Origin: a bacterium D16-56
Lineage (GTDB): Bacteria > Bacillota > Clostridia > Lachnospirales > Lachnospiraceae
Reading direction: 5' to 3'
Length of the DNA: 64,000 bases
Assembly (NCBI GenBank): GCA_003611875.1
Contig: RAYY01000023.1
Location: forward strand, 24,165-88,164
A program made the translations under genes and the position numbers. Positions 8,929 through 18,034 of the stretch are shown piece after piece; position 1 is the first letter of the stretch; the number at the start of each line of letters is the position of its first letter. The notes under the pieces are model-generated. The model searched no databases. It worked only from the letters and a program-made list of their open reading frames with translations, and had not been told where the DNA came from.

Positions 8929-9297
8929 CTAGAATTTCAGACCGGCTTCACGGGCCGCATCTGCAAGTGCCTGAATTTTACCCTGGTAAATGAAACCGCC
9001 CCGGTCAAATACAACCTCCTCGATTCCCTTCTCCAGCGCCCTCTTAGCGATCAGAGTTCCAACATAGCTGGCAGCAGCCACATCATTGGTATGTTCCAGT
9101 TCCTCTTTTGCCGCCTTCTCCAAGGTAGATGCTGCTGCCAGAGTATTGCCTACAGAATCGTCAATAATCTGCGCATACATATGATTGTTGCTTCTGAACA
9201 CAGCCAGACGCGGTCTCTCTGCAGTTCCTGCAAAGCGGTTACGTAATCTGGTATGTTTTTTTACGCGAACTTCATTTCTTGATTTCTTGCTAACCAT
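8929..9297 (-). CDS. rplR: 50S ribosomal protein L18
   Basis: L18, 122 residues, 5S rRNA binder. [40 protein letters not shown] and the C-terminal [24 protein letters not shown] motif are present. RBS AAGGAGAG. Confidence 0.98.
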   Translation of the reverse strand: MVSKKSRNEVRVKKHTRLRNRFAGTAERPRLAVFRSNNHMYAQIIDDSVGNTLAAASTLEKAAKEELEHTNDVAAASYVGTLIAKRALEKGIEEVVFDRGGFIYQGKIQALADAAREAGLKF

Positions 9298-9314
9298 TTT
9301 CGCACTCTCCTTAA

Positions 9315-9857
9315 TTATTTCTTACCAGTCTTACCAACTTTACGTCTGATTGTCTCGTCAGCGTACTTAATTCCTTTGCCCTTATACGGCTCAGGTCTTC
9401 TCTTGTCTCTGATTTCGGCAGCGTACTGGCCAACCTTCTCTTTATCAATACCTTTTACCGTAATCTTATTCTGCCCTTCCAAGACGGTCTCTAATCCTTC
9501 CGGATCCTCCATCTCAACCGGATGAGAATAACCCAGGTTTAAGGTTAATTTCTTTCCCTGTTTGGATGCGCGGTAACCGACGCCGTTTACCTCAAGAACC
9601 TTCTCATAGCCGTTGGTAACACCAACTACCATATTGTTGATCAGGGTTCTGGTAAGACCGTGAAGGGATTTCATCTTCTTTAAGTCATTGGGTCTGGTTA
9701 CTACAATATGTCCATCTTCTTCTTTGATTGACATTTCTGTGGGAAGTTCTCTCTCCAGAGTCCCCTTTGGACCTTTTACAGTCACTTTATTATTCTCCGC
9801 GATCGTCACGGTCACACCTGCCGGAATCGCGATTGGCATTCTTCCAATACGTGACAT
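9315..9857 (-). CDS. rplF: 50S ribosomal protein L6
   Basis: L6, 180 residues, with two repeated L6 folds near the factor-binding site. [36 protein letters not shown] and the signature [16 protein letters not shown] are present. RBS AGGAGG 7 nt upstream. It is preceded by a 231-bp spacer holding a structured repeat, long for this operon. Confidence 0.98.
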   Translation of the reverse strand: MSRIGRMPIAIPAGVTVTIAENNKVTVKGPKGTLERELPTEMSIKEEDGHIVVTRPNDLKKMKSLHGLTRTLINNMVVGVTNGYEKVLEVNGVGYRASKQGKKLTLNLGYSHPVEMEDPEGLETVLEGQNKITVKGIDKEKVGQYAAEIRDKRRPEPYKGKGIKYADETIRRKVGKTGKK

Positions 9858-9972
9858 GCCATTTTACCTCCTACTTAAATTTTCGGAAAAGACTTGTGCG
9901 CCTTTTCTGTTTTCAGTTGATTATTTTTATTTGTGCTGTTAAGTTGCTTTTGCAGCTGCTCCTGCATCTGCA

Positions 9973-10088
9973 CGTCACTCAGCTAAACTCATCCTTCACC
10001 TACGGCTCGGCTTCGTTAAAGTTCGTGACGGACCTCGCACTAAGTTCAGCCTTTGCCTGCGGCTCGGCTTCACGAAGCTGCTTTCGGC
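9973..10088 (-). repeat. Structured repeat after rpsH stop codon
   Basis: Starts one base after the rpsH stop codon with CCGAAAGCAGCTT. It contains two imperfect tandem units (GAAGCCGAGCCG[C/T]AGG..TGA[A/G][C/T]TTAG) and is closed by the helix CGTCAC/GTGACG (10025-10030 with 9973-9978). It resembles the element at 12432-12603. There the matching helix is GTTCAC/GTGAAC, so two base pairs change in a compensated way. No coding capacity. Confidence 0.75.
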
Positions 10089-10490
10089 CTACCACACAAA
10101 TGCCAGTACTTCGCCGCCTACACCTAACTGACGGGCCTGCTTATCTGTCACCACGCCCTGGTTTGTAGAAATGATAGCGGTTCCAAGACCGCCTAAAACT
10201 TTCGGCAGGTCCTCTTTATTCGCGTACACACGCAGACCTGGCTTGGAAATTCTCTTGATACCGGTAATGATCTTTTCATTCTTGTCAGCGCCGTACTTTA
10301 AGGTAATGCGGATTGTCTTAAATGCGCCGTCCTCGACGATATCATATTTCTGAACATAACCCTCCTTTACCAGGATGTCGGCAATCGCCAGTTTCATCTT
10401 GGATGAGGGTACGTCTACTGTATCATGCTTAGCAGTATTTGCATTACGGATTCTTGTAAGCATATCTGCGATGGGATCACTCATTGTCAT
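10089..10490 (-). CDS. rpsH: 30S ribosomal protein S8
   Basis: S8, 133 residues, binds helix 21 of 16S r[19 protein letters not shown] near the start and the C-terminal GGEVLAFVW with ..[14 protein letters not shown] are typical. AAGGAGG lies 12 nt before the first ATG; the second ATG (Met3) would be 18 nt away. The 172-bp spacer to rpsZ shows no gene. Confidence 0.97.
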   Translation of the reverse strand: MTMSDPIADMLTRIRNANTAKHDTVDVPSSKMKLAIADILVKEGYVQKYDIVEDGAFKTIRITLKYGADKNEKIITGIKRISKPGLRVYANKEDLPKVLGGLGTAIISTNQGVVTDKQARQLGVGGEVLAFVW

Positions 10491-10662
10491 GGTAGATATT
10501 TTCCTCCTTGATTATAGTGCTGATTTTCACGCGCTTTGCGATAGTCCGTTCTGTCTGTAAGATTTTCAAAGAAAATACATCCGGACGCCGCGGACGGCCT
10601 TTTCTTCCGCTTTTACGGTTATCTTCTGCCATACGGCAAAAGAACCTTCAAGCCGTTAAAGG

Positions 10663-10848
10663 TCACCAGCTTGCTTTCTTAACGCCAGGAATCTGTCCCT
10701 TGTATGCCAGCTCACGGAAGCATATACGGCAAATCCCATACTTTCTCAAATATGCGTGCGGACGTCCGCAGATTCTGCAACGATTGTATTCTCTGGTGGA
10801 GAATTTCGCCGGACGCTGCTGTTTAATCTTCATTGAAGTTTTCGCCAT
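10663..10848 (-). CDS. rpsZ: 30S ribosomal protein S14, zinc-ribbon type Z
   Basis: S14 type Z, 61 residues. The short form has two CxxC pairs (C24-x2-C27 in RCRICGRPH and C40-x2-C43 in ICRICFREL) that bind zinc. RBS AGGAGG 8 nt upstream. It stands between rplE and rpsH as usual in Firmicutes. Confidence 0.98.
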   Translation of the reverse strand: MAKTSMKIKQQRPAKFSTREYNRCRICGRPHAYLRKYGICRICFRELAYKGQIPGVKKASW

Positions 10849-10863
10849 GGATCATTCCTCCTG

Positions 10864-11403
10864 TTATTTAGCAAATGGCATATTGAATAATGTCAAAAGT
10901 TCACGGGCTTCCTCGTCAGTCTTGGCAGTGGTAACAAAAATAATATCCATACCCCTTACCTTGTCAACTTTATCGTATTCAATCTCCGGGAAAATCAGCT
11001 GCTCTTTAATGCCCAGTGCATAGTTTCCTCTGCCGTCAAAGGCATTGGGGTTCACGCCGCGGAAGTCACGGACACGTGGCAGCGCCAGGTTGATCAGACG
11101 GTCTGCAAACTCATACATTTTCTCACCGCGCAGGGTAACCTTACATCCGATCGCCATTCCCTCTCTCAGCTTAAAGTTTGCAACAGACTTTTTCGCCTTG
11201 GTGGTAACTGCCTTCTGGCCGGTGATCAGTTCTAAGTCACGGACTGCAGAATCCAGAATCTTGGCATTATCCTTTGCCTCACCCACGCCCATGTTGACCA
11301 CGATCTTATCCAGCTTGGGAACCTGCATGATGTTCTTATAACCAAATTTTTTCATCAGAGCGTCAACCATCTCGTTCTGATACATTTCTTTTAATCTAGC
11401 CAC
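10864..11403 (-). CDS. rplE: 50S ribosomal protein L5
   Basis: L5, 179 residues, central protuberance and 5S rRNA contact. [31 protein letters not shown] and [19 protein letters not shown] are diagnostic. A TTG 21 nt earlier is in frame, but AAGGAGG sits 9 nt before the GTG at 11403, which gives the normal N-terminus. Confidence 0.97.
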   Translation of the reverse strand: MARLKEMYQNEMVDALMKKFGYKNIMQVPKLDKIVVNMGVGEAKDNAKILDSAVRDLELITGQKAVTTKAKKSVANFKLREGMAIGCKVTLRGEKMYEFADRLINLALPRVRDFRGVNPNAFDGRGNYALGIKEQLIFPEIEYDKVDKVRGMDIIFVTTAKTDEEARELLTLFNMPFAK

Positions 11404-11426
11404 TCTTACGTTCCTCCTTATCAAAA

Positions 11427-11726
11427 TCAGTCAATGACTTTGCCGGTCGCCTTGGCAACACGGACCTTCTTGCCATCTTTTACCTGAAATCCGACTCTCG
11501 TGGCTTTCCCGTCTACAACCAGCATGACATTGGAAATATCCATGGGGGCTTCCTGACGAACGATACCGCCCTGAGGATTGCCTGCGCTCGGCTTAGAATG
11601 CTTTGTCACCATATTGCAGCCCTCAACGATCACCCTGCCGTCATGAACGTGCAGCACTTTGCCGGTTTTATCTTTATCTTTTCCTGTGATCACCTTTACC
11701 AGGTCATCTCTCTTAATTTTATGCAC
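11427..11726 (-). CDS. rplX: 50S ribosomal protein L24
   Basis: L24, 99 residues, assembly initiator with a KOW motif ([17 protein letters not shown], residues 10-26) followed by [14 protein letters not shown]. Start is GTG, with AAGGAGG 8 nt upstream. Confidence 0.97.
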   Translation of the reverse strand: MHKIKRDDLVKVITGKDKDKTGKVLHVHDGRVIVEGCNMVTKHSKPSAGNPQGGIVRQEAPMDISNVMLVVDGKATRVGFQVKDGKKVRVAKATGKVID

Positions 11727-11739
11727 GGTCCATACCTCC

Positions 11740-12108
11740 TTACAGTACTTCTGGCGCTAGGGAAACAATCTTCATAAACTGTTTCTCACGCAGCTCTCTG
11801 GCAACCGGTCCAAAGATACGGGTGCCTCTCGGGGTCTTGTCGTCCTTGATAATCACTGCTGCATTCTCATCAAACCGGATATAGGACCCATCCTTCCGGC
11901 GGGCGCCCTTGACGGTACGCACTACAACGGCCTTTACCACATCGCCCTTCTTTACAACGCCGCCTGGTGTTGCATCTTTGACGGACGCGACAATTATATC
12001 ACCAATATTCGCATATCTTCTCGTGGAACCACCCATAACACGGATGCAAAGAAGCTCTTTTGCTCCGGTATTATCGGCAACTCTCAGTCTGGTTTCCTGC
12101 TGAATCAT
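11740..12108 (-). CDS. rplN: 50S ribosomal protein L14
   Basis: L14, 122 residues, forms intersubunit bridges. [20 protein letters not shown] and [18 protein letters not shown] are the family signature. The ATG at 12108 has AAAGGAG 9-10 nt upstream; a TTG three codons earlier overlaps that site and is rejected. Confidence 0.98.
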   Translation of the reverse strand: MIQQETRLRVADNTGAKELLCIRVMGGSTRRYANIGDIIVASVKDATPGGVVKKGDVVKAVVVRTVKGARRKDGSYIRFDENAAVIIKDDKTPRGTRIFGPVARELREKQFMKIVSLAPEVL

Positions 12109-12138
12109 GCCTGCCAACTCCTTTCAAGGTATATTACA

Positions 12139-12393
12139 TTACTTCGCCTTCTCAATAATCTCCACCAGTCTCCACCTCTTATCCTTGGACAAAGGTCTGG
12201 TCTCCATCACCTTTACGGTATCACCTGCGCCGCACTCGTTCTTTTCGTCATGGGCTTTCAGCTTTACAGTCTTTTTCACGATCTTACCATACAAAGGATG
12301 CTTCACATGGTCCTCGATAGCAACCACGATTGTCTTATCCATCTTATCGCTAACGACTTTACCGACACGGGTCTTTCTCAGATTTCTTTCCAT
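12139..12393 (-). CDS. rpsQ: 30S ribosomal protein S17
   Basis: S17, 84 residues, OB-fold binder of 16S helices 7 and 11. [39 protein letters not shown] and [16 protein letters not shown] are present. RBS GAGGAG. A 210-bp spacer with a repeat separates it from rpmC, where many relatives have only a few bases. Confidence 0.98.
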   Translation of the reverse strand: MERNLRKTRVGKVVSDKMDKTIVVAIEDHVKHPLYGKIVKKTVKLKAHDEKNECGAGDTVKVMETRPLSKDKRWRLVEIIEKAK

Positions 12394-12431
12394 GTCTTAA
12401 ATCTCCTCTCTTTCACTACGTTGACGGGTTT

Positions 12432-12603
12432 GTTCACTCAACTAAACTCACACTTAATCGGGAAAATACATCCTCGCTTTGCTCGGAGTATCTGCTTCCA
12501 CACTAAACTCGCAAACACCTCGTTAAGTGTTCCATGCATCGTGAACGACCTCGCACTAAGCTCATCTGTCGCCTTCGGCTCCGATTCGCTAAGCTGCTTT
12601 CGG
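12432..12603 (-). repeat. Structured repeat after rpmC stop codon
   Basis: Begins immediately after the rpmC TGA with CCGAAAGCAGCTT. About three imperfect units ending in GAG[C/T]TTAGT follow. The outer helix is GTTCAC (12541-12546) with GTGAAC (12432-12437), and an inner hairpin AACAC/GTGTT is present. It aligns with 9973-10088 over its first ~65 nt. It is open in one frame that reads out of rpmC, but that frame looks accidental. Confidence 0.75.
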
Positions 12604-12810
12604 TCAAGCCAGCTTTGACTTTTCTGTGATAACAGTCTGAATCCTGGCGATATTCTTACGGACCTCTTTAATCCTGCTGGTATTGTCCAGCTGGTTGGTC
12701 GCATTTTGGAATCTCAAGTTGAACAGTTCTTTCTTGGCAGCTACCAATTCTTCCTGCAGTTCTGCAGCCGTTTTACCCTTTAATCCTTCTACGAATTTAT
12801 TAGTCTTCAC
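12604..12810 (-). CDS. rpmC: 50S ribosomal protein L29
   Basis: L29, 68 residues, at the tunnel exit. Two helices: [20 protein letters not shown] and [20 protein letters not shown]. Start is GTG, two bases after the rplP stop codon, with AAGGCGG as a weak site. The gene end joins directly to a structured repeat. Confidence 0.96.
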   Translation of the reverse strand: MKTNKFVEGLKGKTAAELQEELVAAKKELFNLRFQNATNQLDNTSRIKEVRKNIARIQTVITEKSKLA

Positions 12811-12812
12811 TG

Positions 12813-13238
12813 TTATTCACCGCCTTCTAAATCTGCTTTAGCAGCAATCTTACATTTGCAGGGCAACTTATGCATGGCAAGACGCAATGCCTCGCGGGCT
12901 GTCTCCTCAGGAACGCCTGCGATCTCAAACATCACTCTGCCCGGCTTCACAACAGCTACCCAGTACTCCAATGCGCCCTTACCAGAACCCATACGGGTCT
13001 CGGCAGGCTTTGCTGTAACCGGCTTATCCGGGAAGATCTTGATCCACACTTTACCGCCACGCTTGATATAACGGGTCATGGCCACACGGGCTGCCTCAAT
13101 CTGGTTAGATTTGATCCAGCAGGGCTCTGTTGCCACCAGACCGTACTCACCATAGCTGATGGTATTCCCTCTCATCGCCTTGCCCGCCATGCTTCCGCGG
13201 AACTGTTTGCGGCGCTTCACTCTTTTTGGCATTAACAT
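12813..13238 (-). CDS. rplP: 50S ribosomal protein L16
   Basis: L16, 141 residues, near the A-site t[37 protein letters not shown] and [18 protein letters not shown] are diagnostic. The ATG at 13238 overlaps the rpsC stop (TAATG), with GGGAG 9 nt upstream; Met3 is an alternative that gives the classical N-terminus. Confidence 0.97.
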   Translation of the reverse strand: MLMPKRVKRRKQFRGSMAGKAMRGNTISYGEYGLVATEPCWIKSNQIEAARVAMTRYIKRGGKVWIKIFPDKPVTAKPAETRMGSGKGALEYWVAVVKPGRVMFEIAGVPEETAREALRLAMHKLPCKCKIAAKADLEGGE

Positions 13239-13894
13239 TATTTATCGCTCCCTTCCTTGTTTCCTTTCGCAGGAAGTACTTCGCCCTTGTAGATCCACAC
13301 CTTAACGCCAAGCTTGCCGTAGGTTGTATCTGCCTCAGCGAACCCATAGTCAATATCCGCTCTTAAGGTCTGCAGCGGGATAGTACCCTCACTGTAAAAC
13401 TCGGTACGGGCAATATCAGCACCGCCCAGACGGCCGCCCACAGCAGCCTTGATGCCCTTTACGCCGGCCTTCATGGAACGTCCCATGGTAGACTTCATGG
13501 CCCGGCGGAAGGATACACGATTCTCAAGCTGCTGCGCAATGCTCTCTGCCACCAGCTGTGCATCGCGCTCTGGTCTCTTGATCTCCTTAATGTCAATCAA
13601 AAGCTTTTTGTCCGTCAGCTTCTGGACCTCGCCTTTCAGCTTTTCAATGGCAGATCCGCCCTTGCCGATAACGACGCCCGGCTTTGCTGTATAGATAATG
13701 ACCTTCACTCTCTCGGAAGCTCTCTCAATCTCAATCTTGGAAACTCCTGAATCAAACAGCCTCTTTTTCAGGAATTTACGGATATTATAATCTTCAATCA
13801 GACAGTCGGCGAAGTCGCCCTCTGCGTACCATTTGGAATCCCAGTCCTTGATAACACCGACTCTCAAGCCATGCGGATTAACTTTCTGTCCCAT
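13238..13894 (-). CDS. rpsC: 30S ribosomal protein S3
   Basis: S3, 218 residues, mRNA entry tunnel. [20 protein letters not shown], a type II KH domain with [14 protein letters not shown] (about 80-95), and the C-terminal domain [20 protein letters not shown] are visible. RBS AGGAGG 6-7 nt upstream. Overlaps rplP. Confidence 0.98.
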   Translation of the reverse strand: MGQKVNPHGLRVGVIKDWDSKWYAEGDFADCLIEDYNIRKFLKKRLFDSGVSKIEIERASERVKVIIYTAKPGVVIGKGGSAIEKLKGEVQKLTDKKLLIDIKEIKRPERDAQLVAESIAQQLENRVSFRRAMKSTMGRSMKAGVKGIKAAVGGRLGGADIARTEFYSEGTIPLQTLRADIDYGFAEADTTYGKLGVKVWIYKGEVLPAKGNKEGSDK

Positions 13895-13903
13895 ATTTGC
13901 CTC

Positions 13904-14290
13904 CTATCTTTCATTCAGCACAACGGTGATGTGGCTCATTCTCTTCTCAATTCTGTAAGCTCTGCCCTGTGCTCTTGGTTTTACTCTCTTCATGGTCGGT
14001 CCCTTGTTGGCGTAGCACTCCTCCACATACAGCCTGGAGCGGTCCATACCATTGTTGTTCTCGGCGTTGGCTGCTGCCGATTCCAGTAATTTCTTAATTA
14101 AAGTAGAAGCATATCTGGGATTGTAGGTGACAATGCCAATCGCAGTCTCCAGATCCTTACCCCGAATCGCGTCCAAAACGAAACACGCCTTCTGAACGGA
14201 TACGCGGGCATAGGATAACTTGGCAGACGGCCTGGTGTCCTTGTTGGCGTTTCTTTCTCTCTTAATCTGACTTCTATGTCCCTTAGCCAT
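13904..14290 (-). CDS. rplV: 50S ribosomal protein L22
   Basis: L22, 128 residues, lines the exit tunnel. ARVSVQKACFVLDAIRGKDL, the ARY-type LIKKLLESAAANAENNN helix and GPTMKRVKPRAQGRAYRIEK beta-hairpin are present. It carries an N-terminal basic extension (MAKGHRSQIKRERNANKDTR) beyond the minimal family start. AAAGGAGG precedes the ATG. Confidence 0.97.
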   Translation of the reverse strand: MAKGHRSQIKRERNANKDTRPSAKLSYARVSVQKACFVLDAIRGKDLETAIGIVTYNPRYASTLIKKLLESAAANAENNNGMDRSRLYVEECYANKGPTMKRVKPRAQGRAYRIEKRMSHITVVLNER

Positions 14291-14319
14291 TGCTAATAAC
14301 CTCCTTTCAAATGCGGTGA

Positions 14320-14598
14320 TTACCGTTTGGATTTCTTCTCGTCTTTGCCGTGGCCCCTGTAAGTTCTGGTAGCGACAAACTCGCCCAGCTTATGGCCTAC
14401 CATATCCTCAGTCACATATACCGGAACATGCTTTCTGCCGTCATGGACTGCAATGGTATGTCCAACCATCTGAGGAAAGATGGTAGAACGGCGGGACCAG
14501 GTCTTGATCACCTGATGCTGGCCTGAAGCGTTCAATGCATCAATCTTTTTCAACAGATGTGCGTCTGCAAATGGTCCTTTTTTTAACGAACGTCCCAT
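14320..14598 (-). CDS. rpsS: 30S ribosomal protein S19
   Basis: S19, 92 residues: [40 protein letters not shown] and [20 protein letters not shown]. Small-subunit head protein forming bridges with L5. RBS GAAGGAGG. Confidence 0.98.
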   Translation of the reverse strand: MGRSLKKGPFADAHLLKKIDALNASGQHQVIKTWSRRSTIFPQMVGHTIAVHDGRKHVPVYVTEDMVGHKLGEFVATRTYRGHGKDEKKSKR

Positions 14599-14618
14599 AG
14601 GGTTTGATCCTCCTTCAA

Positions 14619-15464
14619 CTATTTGATCGTCTTGCCATCACGTCTTCTGATGATGAGCTTATTGGACTGTTTATTCTTCTTCCTGGTCTTAAGGCCCAGT
14701 GCCGGCTTACCCCATGGGGTGCTCGGACCCGGACGGCCGATACCGGTCTTGCCCTCACCACCTCCGTGGGGATGGTCGTTGGGGTTCATGACGGAACCGC
14801 GGACCGTAGGACGGATACCCATATGACGTTTTCTTCCTGCTTTACCGATATTGATCAGGTTGTGCTCCCCGTTGCCCACCACACCGATGGTAGCGCGGCA
14901 TACGATAGGAACCATTCTCATCTCGCCGGAGGGAAGTCTCAAGGTGGCATACTTGCCTTCCTTTGCCATAAGCTGCGCCGCATTGCCTGCGGAACGCACC
15001 AGCTGTCCTCCCTTGCCCGGATGAAGCTCAATATTATGAATCTGTGCACCTACCGGAATATTGGCCAAAGGCAGACAGTTGCCGGTCTTAGCCTCTGCGG
15101 TCTCGCCGCTCATCACCTTCATTCCATCAGTCAGTCCGGCCGGAGCCAAGATATAGGACTTGGTTCCGTCTGCATAGCAGATCAAAGCGATGTTGGCGCT
15201 TCTGTTGGGATCATACTCAATGCCGATCACGGTTGCCGGAATGCCGTCCTTTGAATTTCTCTTAAAATCAATGATTCTATATTTTCTTCTGCTGCCGCCT
15301 CCGCGGTGTCTTACGGTAATCTTCCCCTGGTTATTACGTCCTGCATTCTTTTTTAAAGAAGTGACCAAAGACTTTTCCGGTGTGGATTTGGTGATCTCAC
15401 TGAAGTCTGAGCTGGTCATGTGTCTTCTGGACGGTGTATATGGGTTATAGGTCTTTATTCCCAT
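14619..15464 (-). CDS. rplB: 50S ribosomal protein L2
   Basis: L2, 281 residues, needed for subunit association and peptidyl transferase assembly. [36 protein letters not shown] and the C-terminal [20 protein letters not shown] (with the conserved His) are present. RBS AGAGGAG. A 163-bp spacer without a gene separates it from rplW. Confidence 0.98.
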   Translation of the reverse strand: MGIKTYNPYTPSRRHMTSSDFSEITKSTPEKSLVTSLKKNAGRNNQGKITVRHRGGGSRRKYRIIDFKRNSKDGIPATVIGIEYDPNRSANIALICYADGTKSYILAPAGLTDGMKVMSGETAEAKTGNCLPLANIPVGAQIHNIELHPGKGGQLVRSAGNAAQLMAKEGKYATLRLPSGEMRMVPIVCRATIGVVGNGEHNLINIGKAGRKRHMGIRPTVRGSVMNPNDHPHGGGEGKTGIGRPGPSTPWGKPALGLKTRKKNKQSNKLIIRRRDGKTIK

Positions 15465-15627
15465 GACTGTAAACTCCTCTCGTCTTGTCTGTTTCGCCCT
15501 GTTTTTCCGGAGGGCCTTCCGATAAAATTCAAATCACAGCTTATTCTGCATCCTTCAACGCATCCGCGTGTATCCTCTGTCACAACGCAAGGCTGCGCTG
15601 TATCATGCAGACCCTTTGTCAATCGAC

Positions 15628-15927
15628 TTACAGCCCTGCAAAGATCTCGATCTCCTTGCTGTCCTCAGTCAGCTGGACAATAGCCTTTTTCGTCTTTGCA
15701 GTCTTGCCGAAAACCATGCCTCTTCTTCTTGTCTTTCCTTCACTGTTCATGGTATTGACACGCTCCACCTTTGTTCCCGGGAACATCTTCTCGACAGCCT
15801 CTTTAATCATGCACTTGTTGGCTTCCGGATGAACCAGGAAGGTATATTTTCTATCAGACATTTCATTCATGCTCTTCTCGGTCACTACCGGTTTGAGGAT
15901 GACATCGTAGTACTGAATGTTTGCCAT
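15628..15927 (-). CDS. rplW: 50S ribosomal protein L23
   Basis: L23, 99 residues, docking site for signal recognition particle and trigger factor. YYDVILKPVVTEKSMNEMSD, KYTFLVHPEANKCMIKEAVE and RRRGMVFGKTAKTKKAIVQL are typical. Its ATG overlaps the rplD stop codon, with AGGAGG 10 nt upstream. Confidence 0.98.
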   Translation of the reverse strand: MANIQYYDVILKPVVTEKSMNEMSDRKYTFLVHPEANKCMIKEAVEKMFPGTKVERVNTMNSEGKTRRRGMVFGKTAKTKKAIVQLTEDSKEIEIFAGL

Positions 15928-16547
15928 TATGCGTACACCTCCTCAATGCTGGCGACGGCAGCCTTGGTAGCTACCACGGTATTATATTTCAAAATGTCGT
16001 ATACATTGATTGTGTTGACATATGCGGTCTTTACATCCGGAAGGTTCCTGGCGGAAAGAACCACATTGTCACTATCAGCGCCCACTACTACCAAGGCTCC
16101 TGACACGTTCAGATTATCAAGGACATTTTTAAACTTCTTGGTCTTGATCTCGTCCATCTTCAGCTCATCCAGAACAAGGAACTTGTTCTCCTGTACCCGG
16201 CTGGTCAGAGCAGACTTTAACGCAGCCCTCTTTTCCTTCTTGTTCAGGCGAATGGTATAATCTCTCGGAGTCGGAGCAAATACAACACCGCCGCCGGTCC
16301 ACTGAGGAGCCCTGGTAGAACCCTGTCTTGCATGACCAGTTCCCTTTTGGCGCCACGGCTTTTTGCCGCCTCCGGATACCTCGGCACGAGTTTTTGCCTT
16401 CTGTGTACCCTGACGTTTGTTGGCAAGCTGCGCCACCACTGCCATATGCACCAGATGCTCATTCACCTTAACGCCAAACACGGCGTCGCTTAACTCCATG
16501 GTGCCTACTTCCTTGCCTTCCATATTGTAAACAGATACGTTTGCCAT
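15927..16547 (-). CDS. rplD: 50S ribosomal protein L4
   Basis: L4, 206 residues, exit-tunnel protein. The tunnel loop shows the signature KTRAEVSGGGKKPWRQKGTG followed by HARQGSTRAPQWTGGGVVF. In some bacteria L4 represses its own operon through the S10 leader; whether it does here is unknown, though the leader is structured. RBS AAAGGAGG. Confidence 0.98.
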   Translation of the reverse strand: MANVSVYNMEGKEVGTMELSDAVFGVKVNEHLVHMAVVAQLANKRQGTQKAKTRAEVSGGGKKPWRQKGTGHARQGSTRAPQWTGGGVVFAPTPRDYTIRLNKKEKRAALKSALTSRVQENKFLVLDELKMDEIKTKKFKNVLDNLNVSGALVVVGADSDNVVLSARNLPDVKTAYVNTINVYDILKYNTVVATKAAVASIEEVYA

Positions 16548-16583
16548 TTTTGTGTGTTCCTCCTTTCCTCGGTCGGTCCGCGC

Positions 16584-17219
16584 TTAACGGCTGACCTTTA
16601 CGGTTTCTTTCAGTGTCACCAGAGACTTCTTCGGCCCTGGTACGGCACCCTTCACCAGAATCAGGTTGTTCTCGGCATCCACCCGAACGATCTCCAGATT
16701 CTGCACAGTCACCTTCTTATGGCCCATATGTCCAGGCATCCCTTTGCCCTTGAACACACGTCCGGGAGTGGTTGCGGAACCATTGGAACCCTGATGGCGG
16801 TGGAACTTGGAACCGTGGGTCATGGGGCCTCTGTGCTGGCCGAACCTTTTCACCGCACCCTGGAAACCTTTACCTTTGGAAACAGCGGTTACATCCACCT
16901 TATCTCCGGCAGCAAAGATATCCGCTTTAATCTCATCCTTTACGGAATAATCCTCTGCATTCTCAAAGCAAAACTCTCTTACAAATTTCTTGTAGGCCAC
17001 GCCTGCCTTGTCAAAATGGCCCTTCACCGGTTTTGTTACCAGCTTTTCCCTCTTGTCAACAAAGCCGACCTGTACGGCCTTGTAGCCGTCGTTCTCCTCA
17101 GTCTTCACCTGGGTCACTACACAGGGACCAGCCTGCAGAACCGTCACCGGAACCAGGACTCCCTGCTCATTGAAGATCTGGGTCATTCCGACCTTTGTAG
17201 CTAAGATCGCTTTCTTCAT
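16584..17219 (-). CDS. rplC: 50S ribosomal protein L3
   Basis: L3, 211 residues. [20 protein letters not shown] and the [27 protein letters not shown] central extension that reaches the peptidyl transferase centre are clear. RBS AAGGAGG 6 nt upstream. Confidence 0.98.
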   Translation of the reverse strand: MKKAILATKVGMTQIFNEQGVLVPVTVLQAGPCVVTQVKTEENDGYKAVQVGFVDKREKLVTKPVKGHFDKAGVAYKKFVREFCFENAEDYSVKDEIKADIFAAGDKVDVTAVSKGKGFQGAVKRFGQHRGPMTHGSKFHRHQGSNGSATTPGRVFKGKGMPGHMGHKKVTVQNLEIVRVDAENNLILVKGAVPGPKKSLVTLKETVKVSR

Positions 17220-17269
17220 TTTTCTTCCTCCTTACAGCGGATTGCCTGCGGCGGCAATCATACTAAAGC

Positions 17270-17587
17270 TTATTTTTGTTTCATCTTAATATCGATATGC
17301 ACACCCGCCGGCATCTCCAGCTTGGCCAAAGCATCCACTGTCTTCTGGCTGGGGGTGATGATATCAATCAGTCTCTTGTGAGTCCGCTGCTCGAACTGCT
17401 CACGAGAATCCTTATATTTGTGTACTGCCCGCAGGATCGTAACCACTTCCTTCTTGGTGGGCAGCGGCACCGGTCCGCTCACCTGAGCCCCTGTCTTCTT
17501 TACGGTCTCGATGATCTTGCCGGCAGACTGATCGACCAGCTGATGGTCATAAGCCTTCAATGTGATTCTCATTACTTGACTTGCCAT
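17270..17587 (-). CDS. rpsJ: 30S ribosomal protein S10
   Basis: S10, 105 residues, also the antitermination factor Nus[41 protein letters not shown] and [20 protein letters not shown] are diagnostic. The start at 17587 follows AAAGGAGG by about 12 nt and gives the normal length; an in-frame upstream ATG would add 20 leader residues. First gene of the S10 operon. Confidence 0.97.
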   Translation of the reverse strand: MASQVMRITLKAYDHQLVDQSAGKIIETVKKTGAQVSGPVPLPTKKEVVTILRAVHKYKDSREQFEQRTHKRLIDIITPSQKTVDALAKLEMPAGVHIDIKMKQK

Positions 17588-17826
17588 AAAAAAAGTCGCC
17601 TCCTTTTCGCACTTTTGGATTAAGTACGACAAGCGGTGACTGTACACTTCTCCGTGTGTGTCCTAAAAGACCTCACACTGCGTTGCTGCATACGGATACT
17701 GCAGTTGTTCAATTGGTACAGTGACTTGTCGTCAGTTTCCTAACTTGACATTCGCTCCACGGAAAACCCGTCTCGTATAAATGACGGCAACCTCGCGCTT
17801 CATCGCTATCATGTCACAGCTTTCCT
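17588..17826 (-). promoter_or_regulatory. S10 operon leader with long-range stem
   Basis: About 230 nt of untranslated leader lie between the promoter and rpsJ. On the minus strand 17731-17716 (ACGACAAG..ACTGTAC) pairs with 17645-17627 (GTACAGT..CTTGTCGT) through two 7-8-bp helices, enclosing about 70 nt. The layout fits a regulatory leader (ribosomal-protein feedback or attenuation), but no known leader class was recognised. Confidence 0.55.
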
Positions 17827-17855
17827 ATATTATCACGGATTTTTTGGAAATGCAA
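17827..17855 (-). promoter_or_regulatory. Sigma-A promoter of the S10 operon
   Basis: Minus-strand TTGCAT (17850-17855), 17-bp spacer, TAATAT (17827-17832). Nearly the same -35 region and GTGATA context occur at the rpmJ promoter. Confidence 0.8.
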
Positions 17856-17948
17856 GTACTTTTTGGGGAAATAAAATAATTTTTTCCCGTCTTTCCCGCC
17901 TCTCTGCAATCGTAAGAGAATCGTCAGAATAAAATACGGAAAATTGGG

Positions 17949-17977
17949 TTGAATAATCAGCTGTAACTTGCTAAAAT
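17949..17977 (+). promoter_or_regulatory. Candidate promoter of the cell-wall-binding protein gene
   Basis: TTGAAT (17949-17954), 17-bp spacer, TAAAAT (17972-17977), ending 57 nt before the start codon. It is divergent from the S10 operon promoter. Confidence 0.6.
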
Positions 17978-18034
17978 GGAAATCACTCTGGAATATACAG
18001 GAAAACGCAATTATGGGTTAAAAGGAGAAACATT

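Noticed and set aside
12438..12704. 88-residue frame reading from within rpmC into the spacer
   Set aside because: It is an alternative frame of rpmC followed by the structured repeat; no ribosome binding site.
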